NCBI RefSeq assembly: GCF_016428585.1
Contig: NZ_JAELVR010000001.1
Location: 434,001 to 498,000, forward strand
Direction: 5' to 3'
Source of the DNA: Sedimentitalea arenosa
Lineage (GTDB): Bacteria > Pseudomonadota > Alphaproteobacteria > Rhodobacterales > Rhodobacteraceae
Length of the DNA: 64,000 nt
The notes under the pieces were generated by a model, which did not search any database, was not told the DNA's origin, and was given only the letters and a program-made list of their open reading frames with translations. Made by a program: the position numbers and the translations under genes. The first letter of the stretch is position 1, and every line of letters starts with the position of its first letter. Positions 16,821 to 25,811 of the stretch are shown here, in pieces.

Positions 16821-18221
16821 ATGACGACGATCAAGCTGCACAACACCCTGACCCGCAAGAAAGAGGTGTTCACGCCGATCGACCCCGGCAACGTGCGGAT
16901 GTATGTCTGCGGCCCGACGGTCTATGACCGCGCCCATCTGGGCAACGCGCGCCCCGTGGTGGTGTTCGACGTGCTGTTCCGGCTGTTGCGCCACGTGTAC
17001 GGCGCGGATCACGTGACCTATGTGCGCAACTTCACCGACGTGGACGACAAGATCAACGCGCGCGCTGCCGAGAGCGGGCGCGAGATCGGCGAGATCACGG
17101 CGGAGACGACGCAGTGGTTCCTGGATGACATGGGTGCGCTTGGCGCTCTGGAGCCGACGCATATGCCGCGCGCGACGCAATACATCCCGCAGATGGTTTC
17201 GATGATCGAGGATCTGATCGCGAAGGGCCATGCCTATGCGGCCGAGGGCCATGTGCTATTCGCGGTGGATAGCTGGCGCGAGCACTATGGCGCACTGTCG
17301 GGCCGGTCGGTCGATGACATGATCGCCGGCGCCCGCGTCGAGGTCGCGCCTTACAAGAAGAACCCGATGGATTTCGTGCTGTGGAAACCGTCGACGCCGG
17401 ATCTGCCCGGGTGGGACTCGCCCTGGGGCCGGGGGCGGCCCGGCTGGCATATCGAGTGTTCGGCCATGGCGCAGGAATTGCTGGGCGAGAGCTTCGACAT
17501 CCACGGCGGCGGCAACGACCTGATGTTCCCCCACCACGAGAACGAGATCGCGCAGAGCTGCTGCGCCCATGGTGACGGCACTTTCGCGCGCACCTGGATG
17601 CACAACGAGATGCTGCAGGTCGAAGGGAAGAAGATGTCCAAGAGCCTGGGCAATTTCTTCACCGTGCGCGATTTGCTGGACCAAGGAATTCCGGGCGCAG
17701 AGATTCGTTATGTTTTCCTGTCCACGCATTACCGCAAGCCGATGGACTGGACAGCGGAGAGGGCATCTGCAGCACGATTCAAACTCATGGATTTTTGCCG
17801 CTACGTGGAAATCTATGGGGATCTGCAGCGCGCGCGTGAGATTGGACCGTCTTCGAAATTAGTCGCGTTCCTCAGTGATGATTTGAACACACACGGCGCT
17901 CTGAGTGTCTTGGACGAGTTGATGAATATTTCCGACGGAACGCAGTTGGCGGCAGACTTGGTATTTCTCGGATTTTTTAGCTTTGGAGAGCTAGAAAGAA
18001 TCGTAGACGATTTGCGCATGGCGCAATCGCAACTTGTGCCTCTGGCTGAGAGTTTGCAGTCCGAACGCGAAAAAGCAATCGCCAGCAAAGACTTCAGCGT
18101 AGTTGATTCCATCAAACAGAAACTGGGCGATGCCGGTGTGATCGTTTCAATGACCAAGGATGGCGTCAAACTCGAAGCTGGTCCCAACTTCGATCCTGCT
18201 TCTTTGGAGTTGTTGCGATGA
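16821..18221 (+). CDS. cysS: Cysteinyl-tRNA synthetase (mosaic gene)
   Basis: Class I synthetase charging tRNA-Cys. 466 residues. HIGH-like motif [13 protein letters not shown] at about 28-40 (zinc ligand C26 just before it), second zinc site [10 protein letters not shown] around 205-214 and HHENE near 240, KMSKS loop at [10 protein letters not shown] near 270. The start ATG at 16821 follows TGAGGA. From about 17680 on, the base composition and codon use change sharply to low G+C with A/T-ending codons, and the C-terminal anticodon-binding part is divergent from what I expect in this group but complete ([17 protein letters not shown]). The gene looks like a recombinant with a foreign 3' third; it should still encode an intact enzyme. 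Confidence 0.93.
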   Translation: MTTIKLHNTLTRKKEVFTPIDPGNVRMYVCGPTVYDRAHLGNARPVVVFDVLFRLLRHVYGADHVTYVRNFTDVDDKINARAAESGREIGEITAETTQWFLDDMGALGALEPTHMPRATQYIPQMVSMIEDLIAKGHAYAAEGHVLFAVDSWREHYGALSGRSVDDMIAGARVEVAPYKKNPMDFVLWKPSTPDLPGWDSPWGRGRPGWHIECSAMAQELLGESFDIHGGGNDLMFPHHENEIAQSCCAHGDGTFARTWMHNEMLQVEGKKMSKSLGNFFTVRDLLDQGIPGAEIRYVFLSTHYRKPMDWTAERASAARFKLMDFCRYVEIYGDLQRAREIGPSSKLVAFLSDDLNTHGALSVLDELMNISDGTQLAADLVFLGFFSFGELERIVDDLRMAQSQLVPLAESLQSEREKAIASKDFSVVDSIKQKLGDAGVIVSMTKDGVKLEAGPNFDPASLELLR

Positions 18222-18373
18222 CAGAGTTTCCTTGTTCTATTTTTACCTTCTCCAAACCAAGCACCACCGCCCGTGGGAACCACGGGCAGCCCCCGACCGC
18301 CCCCCCGGGCGGGGGCTTCACCCCCACCCGCGGTCGGGGACTGCCCTTATCGCGCGAGGCGACCGCCCGATGA
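18218..18373 (+). CDS. Possible 51-residue ORF bridging cysS and cimA
   Basis: Starts with an ATG overlapping the cysS stop (ATGA at 18218-18221) and its stop overlaps the cimA start (ATGA at 18370-18373). The first 15 codons ([15 protein letters not shown]) are low-GC like the end of cysS; the rest is GC- and Pro-rich and crosses a stem-loop. It may be the stump of a gene that followed cysS in the donor of the foreign segment, now fused by chance to local sequence. It may still couple translation of cimA to cysS. Coding status is doubtful. Confidence 0.3.
   Translation: MTEFPCSIFTFSKPSTTARGNHGQPPTAPPGGGFTPTRGRGLPLSREATAR
18284..18346. repeat. Large GC-rich stem-loop between cysS and cimA
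   Basis: GGGCAGCCCCCGACCG (18284-18299) pairs with CGGTCGGGGACTGCCC (18331-18346), 16 positions with a single mismatch; the loop contains a second hairpin (CCCCC/GGGGG, about 18301-18315). No T-run follows, so it is not a standard terminator. It may attenuate or stabilise the cysS-cimA transcript. Confidence 0.6.
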
Positions 18374-19986
18374 CCCGCGAGCGCCTCTATCTCTACGACA
18401 CCACCTTGCGGGATGGGCAGCAGACGCAGGGGGTGCAGTTCTCGACCGCCGAGAAGGTGCAGATCGCGACGGCTCTGGATGCGCTCGGCGTCGACTATAT
18501 CGAAGGCGGCTGGCCGGGGGCGAATCCGACCGACAGCGCTTTTTTCGACGCAGCTCCGCAAACGCGCGCGCGGTTGACGGCCTTCGGCATGACCAAGCGG
18601 GCGGGGCGGTCGGCCGGGAACGACGAGGTTCTGGCCGCGGTCATGAACGCGGGTACACAGACGGTCTGCCTTGTCGGCAAGGCGCATGATTACCACGTGA
18701 CCGAGGCGCTCGGCATCACGCTGGAGGAGAACCTCGCCAATATCGGGGCCTCCATCGCCCATGTCGTGGCGCAGGGGCGCGAGGCGCTGTTCGATGCGGA
18801 ACATTTCTTTGACGGCTATCGCGACAACCCGGACTATGCCCTTGCGGCCTGCCGGGCGGCGATGGAGGCCGGGGCGCGCTGGGTCGTGCTTTGCGACACC
18901 AATGGCGGCGCTTTGCCCGCCGATGTGGGCCGCATCGTGGCCGAGGTGATCGCGGCGGGCATTCCGGGCGACCGGCTGGGCATCCACACGCACAACGATA
19001 CCGAGAACGCTGTCGCTTGCACGCTGGCCGCCGTGGATGCGGGCGCGCGGCAGGTGCAGGGCACGCTGAACGGGCTGGGCGAGCGCTGCGGCAACGCCAA
19101 CCTGACCTCGCTGATCCCGACGCTGCTGTTGAAAGAGCCCTACGCGAGCCGGTTTGCTACCGGCGTGACGTTCGAGGCCCTGGCCGGGCTGACCCGCACC
19201 AGCCGGATGCTGGACGACATCCTGAACCGGGTGCCGACGCGGCAGGCGCCCTATGTCGGGGCGTCCGCCTTCGCCCACAAGGCGGGACTGCATGCCAGCG
19301 CCATCGTCAAGAACCCGGCGACCTACGAACATATCGACCCCGCGCAGGTCGGCAACGCGCGCATCATCCCGATGTCGAACCAGGCCGGGCAGTCGAACCT
19401 GCGCAAGCGCCTGGCCGATGCCGGGCTGACGGTGGCGCCGAAGGATCCGGCGCTGGGGCGTATTCTCGACCGGATCAAGGCGCGCGAGGACGAGGGCTAC
19501 AGCTACGACACGGCGCAGGCCAGTTTCGAACTGCTGGCGCGCGAGGAACTGGGCCAGCTGCCCGCCTTCTTCGAGGTCAAGCGCTACAAGGTGACGGTCG
19601 AGCGGCGCAAGAACAAGTACGACCGGATGGTCAGCCTCTCGGAAGCCGTGGTGGTGGTGAAGGTCGATGGCGAAAAGCGCCTGTCGGTCAGTGAATCGCT
19701 GGACGAGAGCGGCAGTGATCGCGGCCCGGTCAACGCGCTGGCCAAGGCGCTGGCCAAGGACCTGGGTCAGTATTCCGCCGTGATCGACGACATGCGGCTG
19801 GTCGACTTCAAGGTGCGGATCACCCAGGGTGGCACCGAGGCGGTGACCCGTGTCATCATCGACAGCGAGGACGGCAAGGGGCGGCGCTGGTCGACCGTGG
19901 GCGTCAGCGCCAATATCGTCGATGCCAGTTTCGAGGCGCTGCTGGACGCGATCCGCTGGAAGCTGATTCGTGACGTTCGGCGCTGA
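18370..19986 (+). CDS. cimA: (R)-citramalate synthase
   Basis: Condenses pyruvate with acetyl-CoA to citramalate, the first step of the threonine-independent route to isoleucine. 538 residues: DRE-TIM catalytic barrel at the N-terminus with YDTTLRDGQQTQGVQFS (catalytic R and metal-binding D) at about 8-25, HTHNDTENAVA near 215 and NGLGERCGNANL near 240; a long C-terminal regulatory domain (about 400-538) as in LeuA/CimA enzymes, where isoleucine binds. The TLRDGQQ-TQGV form and the overall length point to CimA rather than 2-isopropylmalate synthase. Start overlaps the preceding small ORF by ATGA; its last 17 bp overlap the next gene. Confidence 0.92.
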   Translation: MTRERLYLYDTTLRDGQQTQGVQFSTAEKVQIATALDALGVDYIEGGWPGANPTDSAFFDAAPQTRARLTAFGMTKRAGRSAGNDEVLAAVMNAGTQTVCLVGKAHDYHVTEALGITLEENLANIGASIAHVVAQGREALFDAEHFFDGYRDNPDYALAACRAAMEAGARWVVLCDTNGGALPADVGRIVAEVIAAGIPGDRLGIHTHNDTENAVACTLAAVDAGARQVQGTLNGLGERCGNANLTSLIPTLLLKEPYASRFATGVTFEALAGLTRTSRMLDDILNRVPTRQAPYVGASAFAHKAGLHASAIVKNPATYEHIDPAQVGNARIIPMSNQAGQSNLRKRLADAGLTVAPKDPALGRILDRIKAREDEGYSYDTAQASFELLAREELGQLPAFFEVKRYKVTVERRKNKYDRMVSLSEAVVVVKVDGEKRLSVSESLDESGSDRGPVNALAKALAKDLGQYSAVIDDMRLVDFKVRITQGGTEAVTRVIIDSEDGKGRRWSTVGVSANIVDASFEALLDAIRWKLIRDVRR

Positions 19987-20740
19987 CCTCACGGCCTGTG
20001 CGGCACTGGTGGAGCGGGCCGACCCGGATCGGTTCCTGGCGACCATGGCGGCGCCGGTGGCGGCGCGGCGCGTGCTGTTCCCGCTCTATGCGCTGAATGT
20101 CGAGGTGGCGCGCGCGCCCTGGGTCACGCAGGAGAGCATGATCGCCGAGATGCGGCTGCAATGGTGGCGCGACGCGTTGGCCGAGATCGCCGCCGGCGGG
20201 CCGGTGCGCCGGCACGAGGTGATCACACCGCTGGCCGAGGTGCTGAGCCCCGACCTTGCCGCCGTGGCCGACGAGATGATCGCGGTGCGGCGCTGGGACA
20301 TCTACCGCGATCCTTTCGAGGATGCGGCGCATTTCGACCGGTATATCGACCAGAGCGCGGGCACGCTGATGTGGCTTGCCGCGCGCTCGCTCGGCGAGGC
20401 CGAGGAGTCGGCGGTGCGCGATGCGGGCTTTGCCCTGGGGCTGGCCAACTGGTTCCGCGCGATTCCCGAGCTGGAGGCGCGCAACCGGATTCCGCTGCTC
20501 GATGGCACGCCGGACGGGCTGCGGACGCTGGCGGAGCGGGGGCTGGCGCGGCTGGCCCGTGCGCGCGCCGGAGGGGTGAACGGCCCGGCATTCGCCGCGC
20601 TCTTGCCGGCTTGGCAGGCGGGGGTGATCCTGCGCCAGGTCGTGCGCGAACCGCGGCGGGTGGGCGAGGGCACGCTGGGCACCAGTGCGGCGCGCAAGCG
20701 GTTGGGGCTGATGGTGACCGCGGCCCGGGGGCGGCTCTGA
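19970..20740 (+). CDS. Squalene/phytoene synthase-family protein, NDUFAF6-like
   Basis: 256 residues in the trans-isoprenyl head-to-head synthase fold, but probably not a synthase: the Asp-rich DxxxD motifs are replaced (YALNVEVARAPWVTQE, EMRLQWWRDAL). That pattern is the one seen in mitochondrial NDUFAF6 and its alphaproteobacterial relatives, an assembly factor for respiratory complex I. A role in complex I assembly is therefore inferred, not shown. GTG start at 19970, overlapping cimA by 17 bp, so translation is probably coupled. Convergent with the MFS gene, only 3 bp apart. Confidence 0.75.
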   Translation: MTFGADLTACAALVERADPDRFLATMAAPVAARRVLFPLYALNVEVARAPWVTQESMIAEMRLQWWRDALAEIAAGGPVRRHEVITPLAEVLSPDLAAVADEMIAVRRWDIYRDPFEDAAHFDRYIDQSAGTLMWLAARSLGEAEESAVRDAGFALGLANWFRAIPELEARNRIPLLDGTPDGLRTLAERGLARLARARAGGVNGPAFAALLPAWQAGVILRQVVREPRRVGEGTLGTSAARKRLGLMVTAARGRL

Positions 20741-20743
20741 GCC

Positions 20744-21958
20744 TCAGGCGCGCCGGGTTTCCGGTTGCAGCATCAGCCAGATCAGCGCCGCGCCCGCCAG
20801 CGCCAGGAGTGGCGCCATGGCCAGGTTGACGGCGGTCCAGCCCTCGACGGCCGAGCCGCCCGAACAGTTCATCAGCCCGCCCGAAGCTAGCGAGGCCACG
20901 GTGACGCCGCCGAAGACCAGAAGGTCGTTCAGCCCCTGCATCCGGCCGCGCTCCTCGGGGGAATGGGCGCCCGCCAGCATGGTGGTCGCGCCGATGAAGC
21001 CGAAGTTCCAGCCGAGCCCCAGCAGGATCAGCGCGACGAAGAAATGCTCCAGCTCGACCCCGCTTAGCGCCACGGCTCCGGCACCGGCGAGGATCACGAG
21101 GCCGAGCGCCACGATTTTTTCCACCCCGAAGCGCGCGATCAGGTGACCGGTGAAGAAGGAGGGTGCGAACATCGCCAGCACGTGGGCCGACACGATATCA
21201 GCGGCGTTGCCCGCCGTGTAGCCACAGCCGACCACCGCCAGCGGCGTCGAGGTCATCACCAGGTTCATCAGCGCGTAGGACACCATTGCGCAGATCACCG
21301 CGACGGCGATGCGGGGGGTGGTGATCAGCTCCCACCGGGTGCGCCCACGCGGGCTGTCCGGCGACGGGGCGGGCGGCTTGGGGATGTCGATGAAGAAGAA
21401 CAGGAATGCGCCGATCACGTTGACCCCGATCACTGCCATGTAGGTGCCGATGAACGGAATGACGAACGCGTCGCTGGTCGCCTTGACCAGTTGCGGGCCG
21501 ATCACCGCCGAAACGAGGCCGCCGGCCATGACATAGGAAATCGCCTTGGGTCGGAACGCGTCCGACGCGGTGTCGGCGGCGGCGAAGCGGTAAAACCCCT
21601 GCGCGCTCATGTAGATGCCGGTCAGGAAGCTGCCGGCGAGAAACACCGGGAAGGAGCCGAGATAGAGGCCATAAGCTCCGATCACACCGCCCGCCGCGCC
21701 GCCGAGCGCACCGATGAAGAACCCGGCGCGGCGGCCGAATTTCTGCATGATCGCGGAAATCGGCGTTGCCGACAGCATCGAGCCCAGCACGATCAGCGAG
21801 ATCGGCAGCGTGGCGAGACAGACATTGCTGGCCAGCGATTGCCCGGCCAGGCCGCCGACCGTGAAGATCATCGGCATCTGAGCGCCCAGGAAGGCCTGGG
21901 CCGCCACCAGCACCCACACGTTGCGGCGGGCGCGTCTATCGTCGATCTGCTCTGTCAT
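20744..21958 (-). CDS. Major facilitator superfamily transporter
   Basis: 404 residues with about 12 hydrophobic segments in two halves linked by a polar loop near residue 205 (KPPAPSPDSPRGRTRWEL). The loop 2-3 region MQKFGRRAGFFIGAL resembles the MFS signature GxxxDRxGRR. In the last third, GATTMLAGAHSPEERGRMQGLNDLLVFGG is typical of efflux-type members. Substrate unknown. Single gene with a short gap to the divergent DNA glycosylase gene. Confidence 0.85.
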   Translation of the reverse strand: MTEQIDDRRARRNVWVLVAAQAFLGAQMPMIFTVGGLAGQSLASNVCLATLPISLIVLGSMLSATPISAIMQKFGRRAGFFIGALGGAAGGVIGAYGLYLGSFPVFLAGSFLTGIYMSAQGFYRFAAADTASDAFRPKAISYVMAGGLVSAVIGPQLVKATSDAFVIPFIGTYMAVIGVNVIGAFLFFFIDIPKPPAPSPDSPRGRTRWELITTPRIAVAVICAMVSYALMNLVMTSTPLAVVGCGYTAGNAADIVSAHVLAMFAPSFFTGHLIARFGVEKIVALGLVILAGAGAVALSGVELEHFFVALILLGLGWNFGFIGATTMLAGAHSPEERGRMQGLNDLLVFGGVTVASLASGGLMNCSGGSAVEGWTAVNLAMAPLLALAGAALIWLMLQPETRRA

Positions 21959-22032
21959 GCGGATTGGTTATCTCCGGTTTGCGGAATGCACAAGCGGCTT
22001 GCACCGGCCGGGTCCGGGTCTAGTCTGGGGCG

Positions 22033-22707
22033 ATGGACAAGGGATCGAAAGACCGGGCGGCCGGACCCGATATGGGCGTCGGGCGCGTCATCTTGGGCGA
22101 GGCTTGTGTCGCCGAGGGAGCCACGTGGCTGGCGGACCGGGTGCCGGAGTTTTCGGCCGCGCTGCGCGAGACCGGCACGCTGCCGTTGCGCCTGCGGCCG
22201 GACGGGTTCGCCCAGTTGCTGAACGCGATCGTCAGCCAGCAGGTCAGCGTCGCCTCGGCCAATGCGATCTGGTCGCGGATGGAGGACGCGGGGCTGACCG
22301 CGCCCGACCGCGTCGCCGCGAGTTCCGACGAGGCATTGCGCGCCATCGGGCTGAGTCGGCAGAAGATGCGCTATGCCCGCGCGCTGGCCGAGGCGGATAT
22401 CGACTATGCCGCCCTGCGTCGTCTGCCGTCGGAGGAGGTGATCGCCACGCTGACGCACGTGCCGGGGATCGGTATCTGGACGGCCGAGATCTATGCCATG
22501 TTCAGCCTCGGGCGTGCCGATGTCTTCGCGGCGGGAGATCTCGCCCTGCAGGAATCCGCAAGGATCCTGTTCGAGTTGCCCGAGCGGCCCCGCGATCGCG
22601 CCCTGCGTGCCATGGCGGAAGACTGGTCGCCGTGGCGGTCGGTCGCGGCGCGGCTGCTCTGGGCCTATTACCGCGTCGCGACCGCGCGACGCGGCATTTC
22701 GGACTGA
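22033..22707 (+). CDS. HhH-GPD DNA-3-methyladenine glycosylase II (AlkA-like)
   Basis: Base-excision glycosylase that removes alkylated purines. 224 residues from the first ATG; a start at 22072 is also plausible. Contains ALLNAIVSQQVSVASANAIW-type N-part (here LLNAIVSQQVSV), the helix-hairpin-helix LTHVPGIGIWTAEIYAMF and the catalytic aspartate in DVFAAGDLALQ (D169). No Cys4 iron-sulfur cluster follows, as expected for AlkA rather than Nth/MutY. It lacks the N-terminal Ada-like domain of E. coli AlkA, like many alphaproteobacterial versions. Convergent with the DUF2950 gene. Confidence 0.88.
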   Translation: MDKGSKDRAAGPDMGVGRVILGEACVAEGATWLADRVPEFSAALRETGTLPLRLRPDGFAQLLNAIVSQQVSVASANAIWSRMEDAGLTAPDRVAASSDEALRAIGLSRQKMRYARALAEADIDYAALRRLPSEEVIATLTHVPGIGIWTAEIYAMFSLGRADVFAAGDLALQESARILFELPERPRDRALRAMAEDWSPWRSVAARLLWAYYRVATARRGISD

Positions 22708-22710
22708 GGG

Positions 22711-23610
22711 TCAGTCTTCCACCGGGCTCCAGGCATCGCCCGGATCGTAGAGCGTCATGTCGGCGGCGATGTCGAGCGTCTCCTCGCCGAGATCGGCCTG
22801 CAGGATCACGCCGTTTTCCGATACCATGAAGCTGTGGATGCCGGTCACGCCATAGTCTGCCGGAACCGCCAGCAGGCCGTGGCCGCCGACCATCTGGTCG
22901 TTCACCAGGTAGCTCATCGCGCCGCCCGGCGCGGCGTCAGTCTGCCCGTCGAGAATTCGGAAGTAATATCCGTGATGGGGTTCGGGCGGATGATCGGTTT
23001 CGCCGTCATTGTAGCCGAACACCGAGGCGCGGGCGAGGTTGGCGCCCATCGGGCTGTTCTGACCGGGCCAGAACAGCCCGTCGCGATCCTCGGCGGAGGA
23101 GATGATCTGGCGGGCGAATTCCATCACGCCGTCGCCATCCTGATCGACGAGGCGAAAGGCCAATTGCACGTCGCCATAGGCATCCATCAGGTCGATGATG
23201 TCCAGCTCGTTGCCACCGATTTCGCGCGCCAGCACTTCGGCTGCGCCGGCGGCGGCGTCGAACGCCCAGCCTTCATCCATCCGTGCCAGCGGGACCGGGA
23301 AGGGCCAGCCATCGGCGCCGAGCGCCAGCACGACCGAGCCGTCTTCCTGTGGTTGCAGACGGTAGCCCTCGCGGAACATGGCCTGCACGGCAAGGCGGTT
23401 GATCCCGTCCTCGACCGGGTCGCCCGATCGCACGAGATCGCCGTTTTCGGGGCCGAAGACGGACAGGACCGCGCCGGGTTCATTGCTGTCCAGCGCCTCC
23501 ATGAAGGCCATCGCCGCGTCGGTGGGCGAGGCATAGGTCGCGGGCTCTGCCAGAAGCGGCGAGACGGTGAGACCGGCAAGGGCCAGTCCGGCAAGAAGGG
23601 GTCTGCTCAT
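22711..23610 (-). CDS. DUF2950 family exported protein
   Basis: 299 residues from MSRPLLAGLALAGLTVSPLLA, a signal peptide. The body matches the DUF2950 family as I know it: an early YASPTDAAMAFMEALDSNEPGAVLSVFGPE region, a central YGDVQLAFRLVDQDGDGVMEFARQIISS segment and a late HHGYYFRILDGQ..GGAMSYLVNDQMVGGHGLLAVPADYGVTGIHSFMV region (quoted in parts). Likely periplasmic, unknown function. It begins 4 bp after the DUF3300 gene ends; the two families are commonly neighbours. Confidence 0.82.
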   Translation of the reverse strand: MSRPLLAGLALAGLTVSPLLAEPATYASPTDAAMAFMEALDSNEPGAVLSVFGPENGDLVRSGDPVEDGINRLAVQAMFREGYRLQPQEDGSVVLALGADGWPFPVPLARMDEGWAFDAAAGAAEVLAREIGGNELDIIDLMDAYGDVQLAFRLVDQDGDGVMEFARQIISSAEDRDGLFWPGQNSPMGANLARASVFGYNDGETDHPPEPHHGYYFRILDGQTDAAPGGAMSYLVNDQMVGGHGLLAVPADYGVTGIHSFMVSENGVILQADLGEETLDIAADMTLYDPGDAWSPVED

Positions 23611-23614
23611 GGTC

Positions 23615-24886
23615 TTATCTCCGCCGTTTGCCTGCCCGATGCGCGCCACCGCCACGGTGCGAGGCTGCGCGGGCCTTGGGGGCGCTGCTGCGTTTCTTCA
23701 ATGCCGTTGGCCGGCTGGCCGCGGGCTTTCTCTTGGCGATCTGCTGTTTCGCCGCGGCGGGTTTCTTCACCGCGGGTTTCTTGACCGCCGGCCGGGTCGC
23801 GGCGTTCGGGCGGTTCAGCGAGGGTTTGGTCTTGGCGACGGCGTCGCGCTTGATGCCTTCGGGCCGTTTGGAGGGGCGCTGGATGTTGGCGATCTGGTCG
23901 CGGTTGCCGGGACGGCTGATATCGGTGGCGCCCGCCTTGTTGGACAGCTTGGCGCGCATCTCGTCGCCGCGGCTGTCGCCCTTGTCGAAGGGCAGCGTCG
24001 TGGCCCCGCCGGGGTTGCGCTTTTCCGCGATCTTGTTCTTCGCATCCTGGGCGCGGTTGTTGTCGGGGCGCCATTGCTTGTCGCCCAGATCGATATTGTT
24101 GCCGATATTGACGTTTCCGTCGACGTCGAGGTCGATATTCGGGCTGCGGATGATGCCGGTCCCGCCGCCGCCCCAGCCGCCGCAGTTGCGACAGCCCCAG
24201 TAGTCGTTCCACGGATCGTCATTGTCAAAGATCGCATCCATCACCGCGAAGGTTCCAAAGGCGACGGCACCCGCGACCAGAGCGTCTTCGACGCCGCTGT
24301 CATTGTCGGCATAGACGACCTGCGGATCGTATTGCGGCACATAGACCACTTCGGGGTCGGTGGGCTGGATGATCACCTCGTTGTCGTTGCTGACCTCGAC
24401 GGTCTGGGCATCGCCGCTGATCAGCGCGCCGTTGTCGATCGCCTGCTGGCGCAGGGTCTGCACGCCGGCCATCACGTCGTCGCTCTGCGCGAGCATGACG
24501 TTGCCCATCGTTTCGGTCCATTCCACATGGGTCGCCATGTCGTTGATGACCGTGGGAAAGGCGGTGGCCAGAACGGCGACGCTGGGGTCATAACCCTCGG
24601 CATCGATCGCCGCCTGCAGCGTGTCCTGGTCGCTGTCCTCGTTGATCGCGAGCAGCCGGTCGGCCTTCATCACGTCGAGCGGGAAGGTCGAGGCGACGAG
24701 GATCTGGATCAGCAGCGTGTCGGGATAGAGCGCCACCGGCGCCACCAGCGTCTCGATCTCGGCCTGGGTGAGCAGGGCCTCTTCGGGCACCTCCTCCTGT
24801 GGCGCGGCTGTGTCGGTCTGGGCCTGCGCAACCGGCGGTCCGAGAAGGACGGCCGTCAGGCACAGGGCGGTGAGGTGTCGGGTCAT
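23615..24886 (-). CDS. DUF3300 family exported protein with basic, proline/lysine-rich tail
   Basis: 423 residues from MTRHLTALCLTA with a signal peptide cleaved near AQA. Residues about 45-210 form the DUF3300 domain (LVAPVALYPDTLLIQILVAST, later VIIQPTDPEVVYVPQYDPQVVY). A Trp/Gly/Cys patch (WGCRNCGGWGGGG) follows near 240. The last 150 residues are low-complexity and strongly basic, with Lys-Pro-Ala repeats ending in GKRRR, perhaps binding an anionic polymer or cell-wall component. Function unknown. First gene of a two-gene unit with DUF2950. A start at 24907 is possible. Confidence 0.8.
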   Translation of the reverse strand: MTRHLTALCLTAVLLGPPVAQAQTDTAAPQEEVPEEALLTQAEIETLVAPVALYPDTLLIQILVASTFPLDVMKADRLLAINEDSDQDTLQAAIDAEGYDPSVAVLATAFPTVINDMATHVEWTETMGNVMLAQSDDVMAGVQTLRQQAIDNGALISGDAQTVEVSNDNEVIIQPTDPEVVYVPQYDPQVVYADNDSGVEDALVAGAVAFGTFAVMDAIFDNDDPWNDYWGCRNCGGWGGGGTGIIRSPNIDLDVDGNVNIGNNIDLGDKQWRPDNNRAQDAKNKIAEKRNPGGATTLPFDKGDSRGDEMRAKLSNKAGATDISRPGNRDQIANIQRPSKRPEGIKRDAVAKTKPSLNRPNAATRPAVKKPAVKKPAAAKQQIAKRKPAASRPTALKKRSSAPKARAASHRGGGAHRAGKRRR

Positions 24887-25077
24887 GGGCGATGTCTCCC
24901 TCGTCATGCACTTTTCACGATACGACTTGGCACTGTCATGACAACGTTTTTCTGGTCACTTGCATCCACTTGCACGGACCGGCACCGGTCAATCGCCTTG
25001 CCAGTCACAGGCGCCCATGCCAGAACCGGCCGGCACCCGCAGGGGCGTCCGCAACACAGGAAAGGGCAGGGCAGCGC

Positions 25078-25743
25078 ATGACACGAGTATTGAACGCCGG
25101 CCGCAAGGAGCCGAAATCGGGCGAGACACGGTCGGTCGTGGTGTTCCTGCATGGCTATGGCGCGAACGGGGCCGACCTGTTGGGGCTGGCCGATCCGCTG
25201 GGCGAGCATCTGCCCGATACGCTCTTCGTTGCACCCGACGCGCCCGAAACGATCCCCGGCATGCCGAACGGCTTTCAGTGGTTCCCGATTCCCTGGCTTG
25301 ACGGGTCGAGCGAGGAGGAGGCCGAGCGCGGCATGGCCGCGGCGGTGCAGGACCTCAATGCCTTTCTCGACGCGCTGATGGTCGACGAGGACGTTCTGCC
25401 CGAGCAGGTCGTGCTGTTCGGCTTCTCGCAGGGCACGATGATGGCGCTGCATGTGGCGCCGCGCCGCGAGGATGCGGTGGCGGGCGTGGTGGCGTTCTCC
25501 GGCCGGTTGCTGTCACCCGAGACGCTGAGCGACGAGGTGGTCGTGCGCCCACCGATCCTGCTGGTGCACGGGGATGCCGACGACATGGTTCCACCGCAAT
25601 CGCTGCCCGAGGCGGCGCAGGCGTTGCAGGATGCCGGGTTCCAGGATGTCTATGCCCATGTCATGAAGGGTACCGGTCACGGCATCGCGCCCGACGGGCT
25701 GAGCGTGGCGCTCGCCTTCATGCGCGACAAGCTGAGCCTCTGA
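25078..25743 (+). CDS. Carboxylesterase/phospholipase-type alpha/beta hydrolase
   Basis: 221-residue serine hydrolase of the bacterial carboxylesterase (acyl-protein-thioesterase-like) family. The oxyanion-hole region VVVFLHGYGANGADL is near residue 20. The catalytic triad is visible: Ser in GFSQGTMM (about 117), Asp in LLVHGDADDMVPP (about 168) and His in GTGHGI (about 200). No signal peptide, so cytoplasmic. Natural substrate unknown; short acyl esters are typical. Single gene. Confidence 0.88.
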   Translation: MTRVLNAGRKEPKSGETRSVVVFLHGYGANGADLLGLADPLGEHLPDTLFVAPDAPETIPGMPNGFQWFPIPWLDGSSEEEAERGMAAAVQDLNAFLDALMVDEDVLPEQVVLFGFSQGTMMALHVAPRREDAVAGVVAFSGRLLSPETLSDEVVVRPPILLVHGDADDMVPPQSLPEAAQALQDAGFQDVYAHVMKGTGHGIAPDGLSVALAFMRDKLSL

Positions 25744-25811
25744 GCGGCCATTTTCAGCATGAGGCTCGTCCTGCAAGTCTTTGATTCAAGAGAGATGCAG
25801 AGTTTTCGCCG

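Noticed and set aside
18166-20046. A 626-codon minus-strand frame opposite cimA
   Set aside because: No recognisable motif and composition typical of antisense shadow; cimA is certain on the plus strand.
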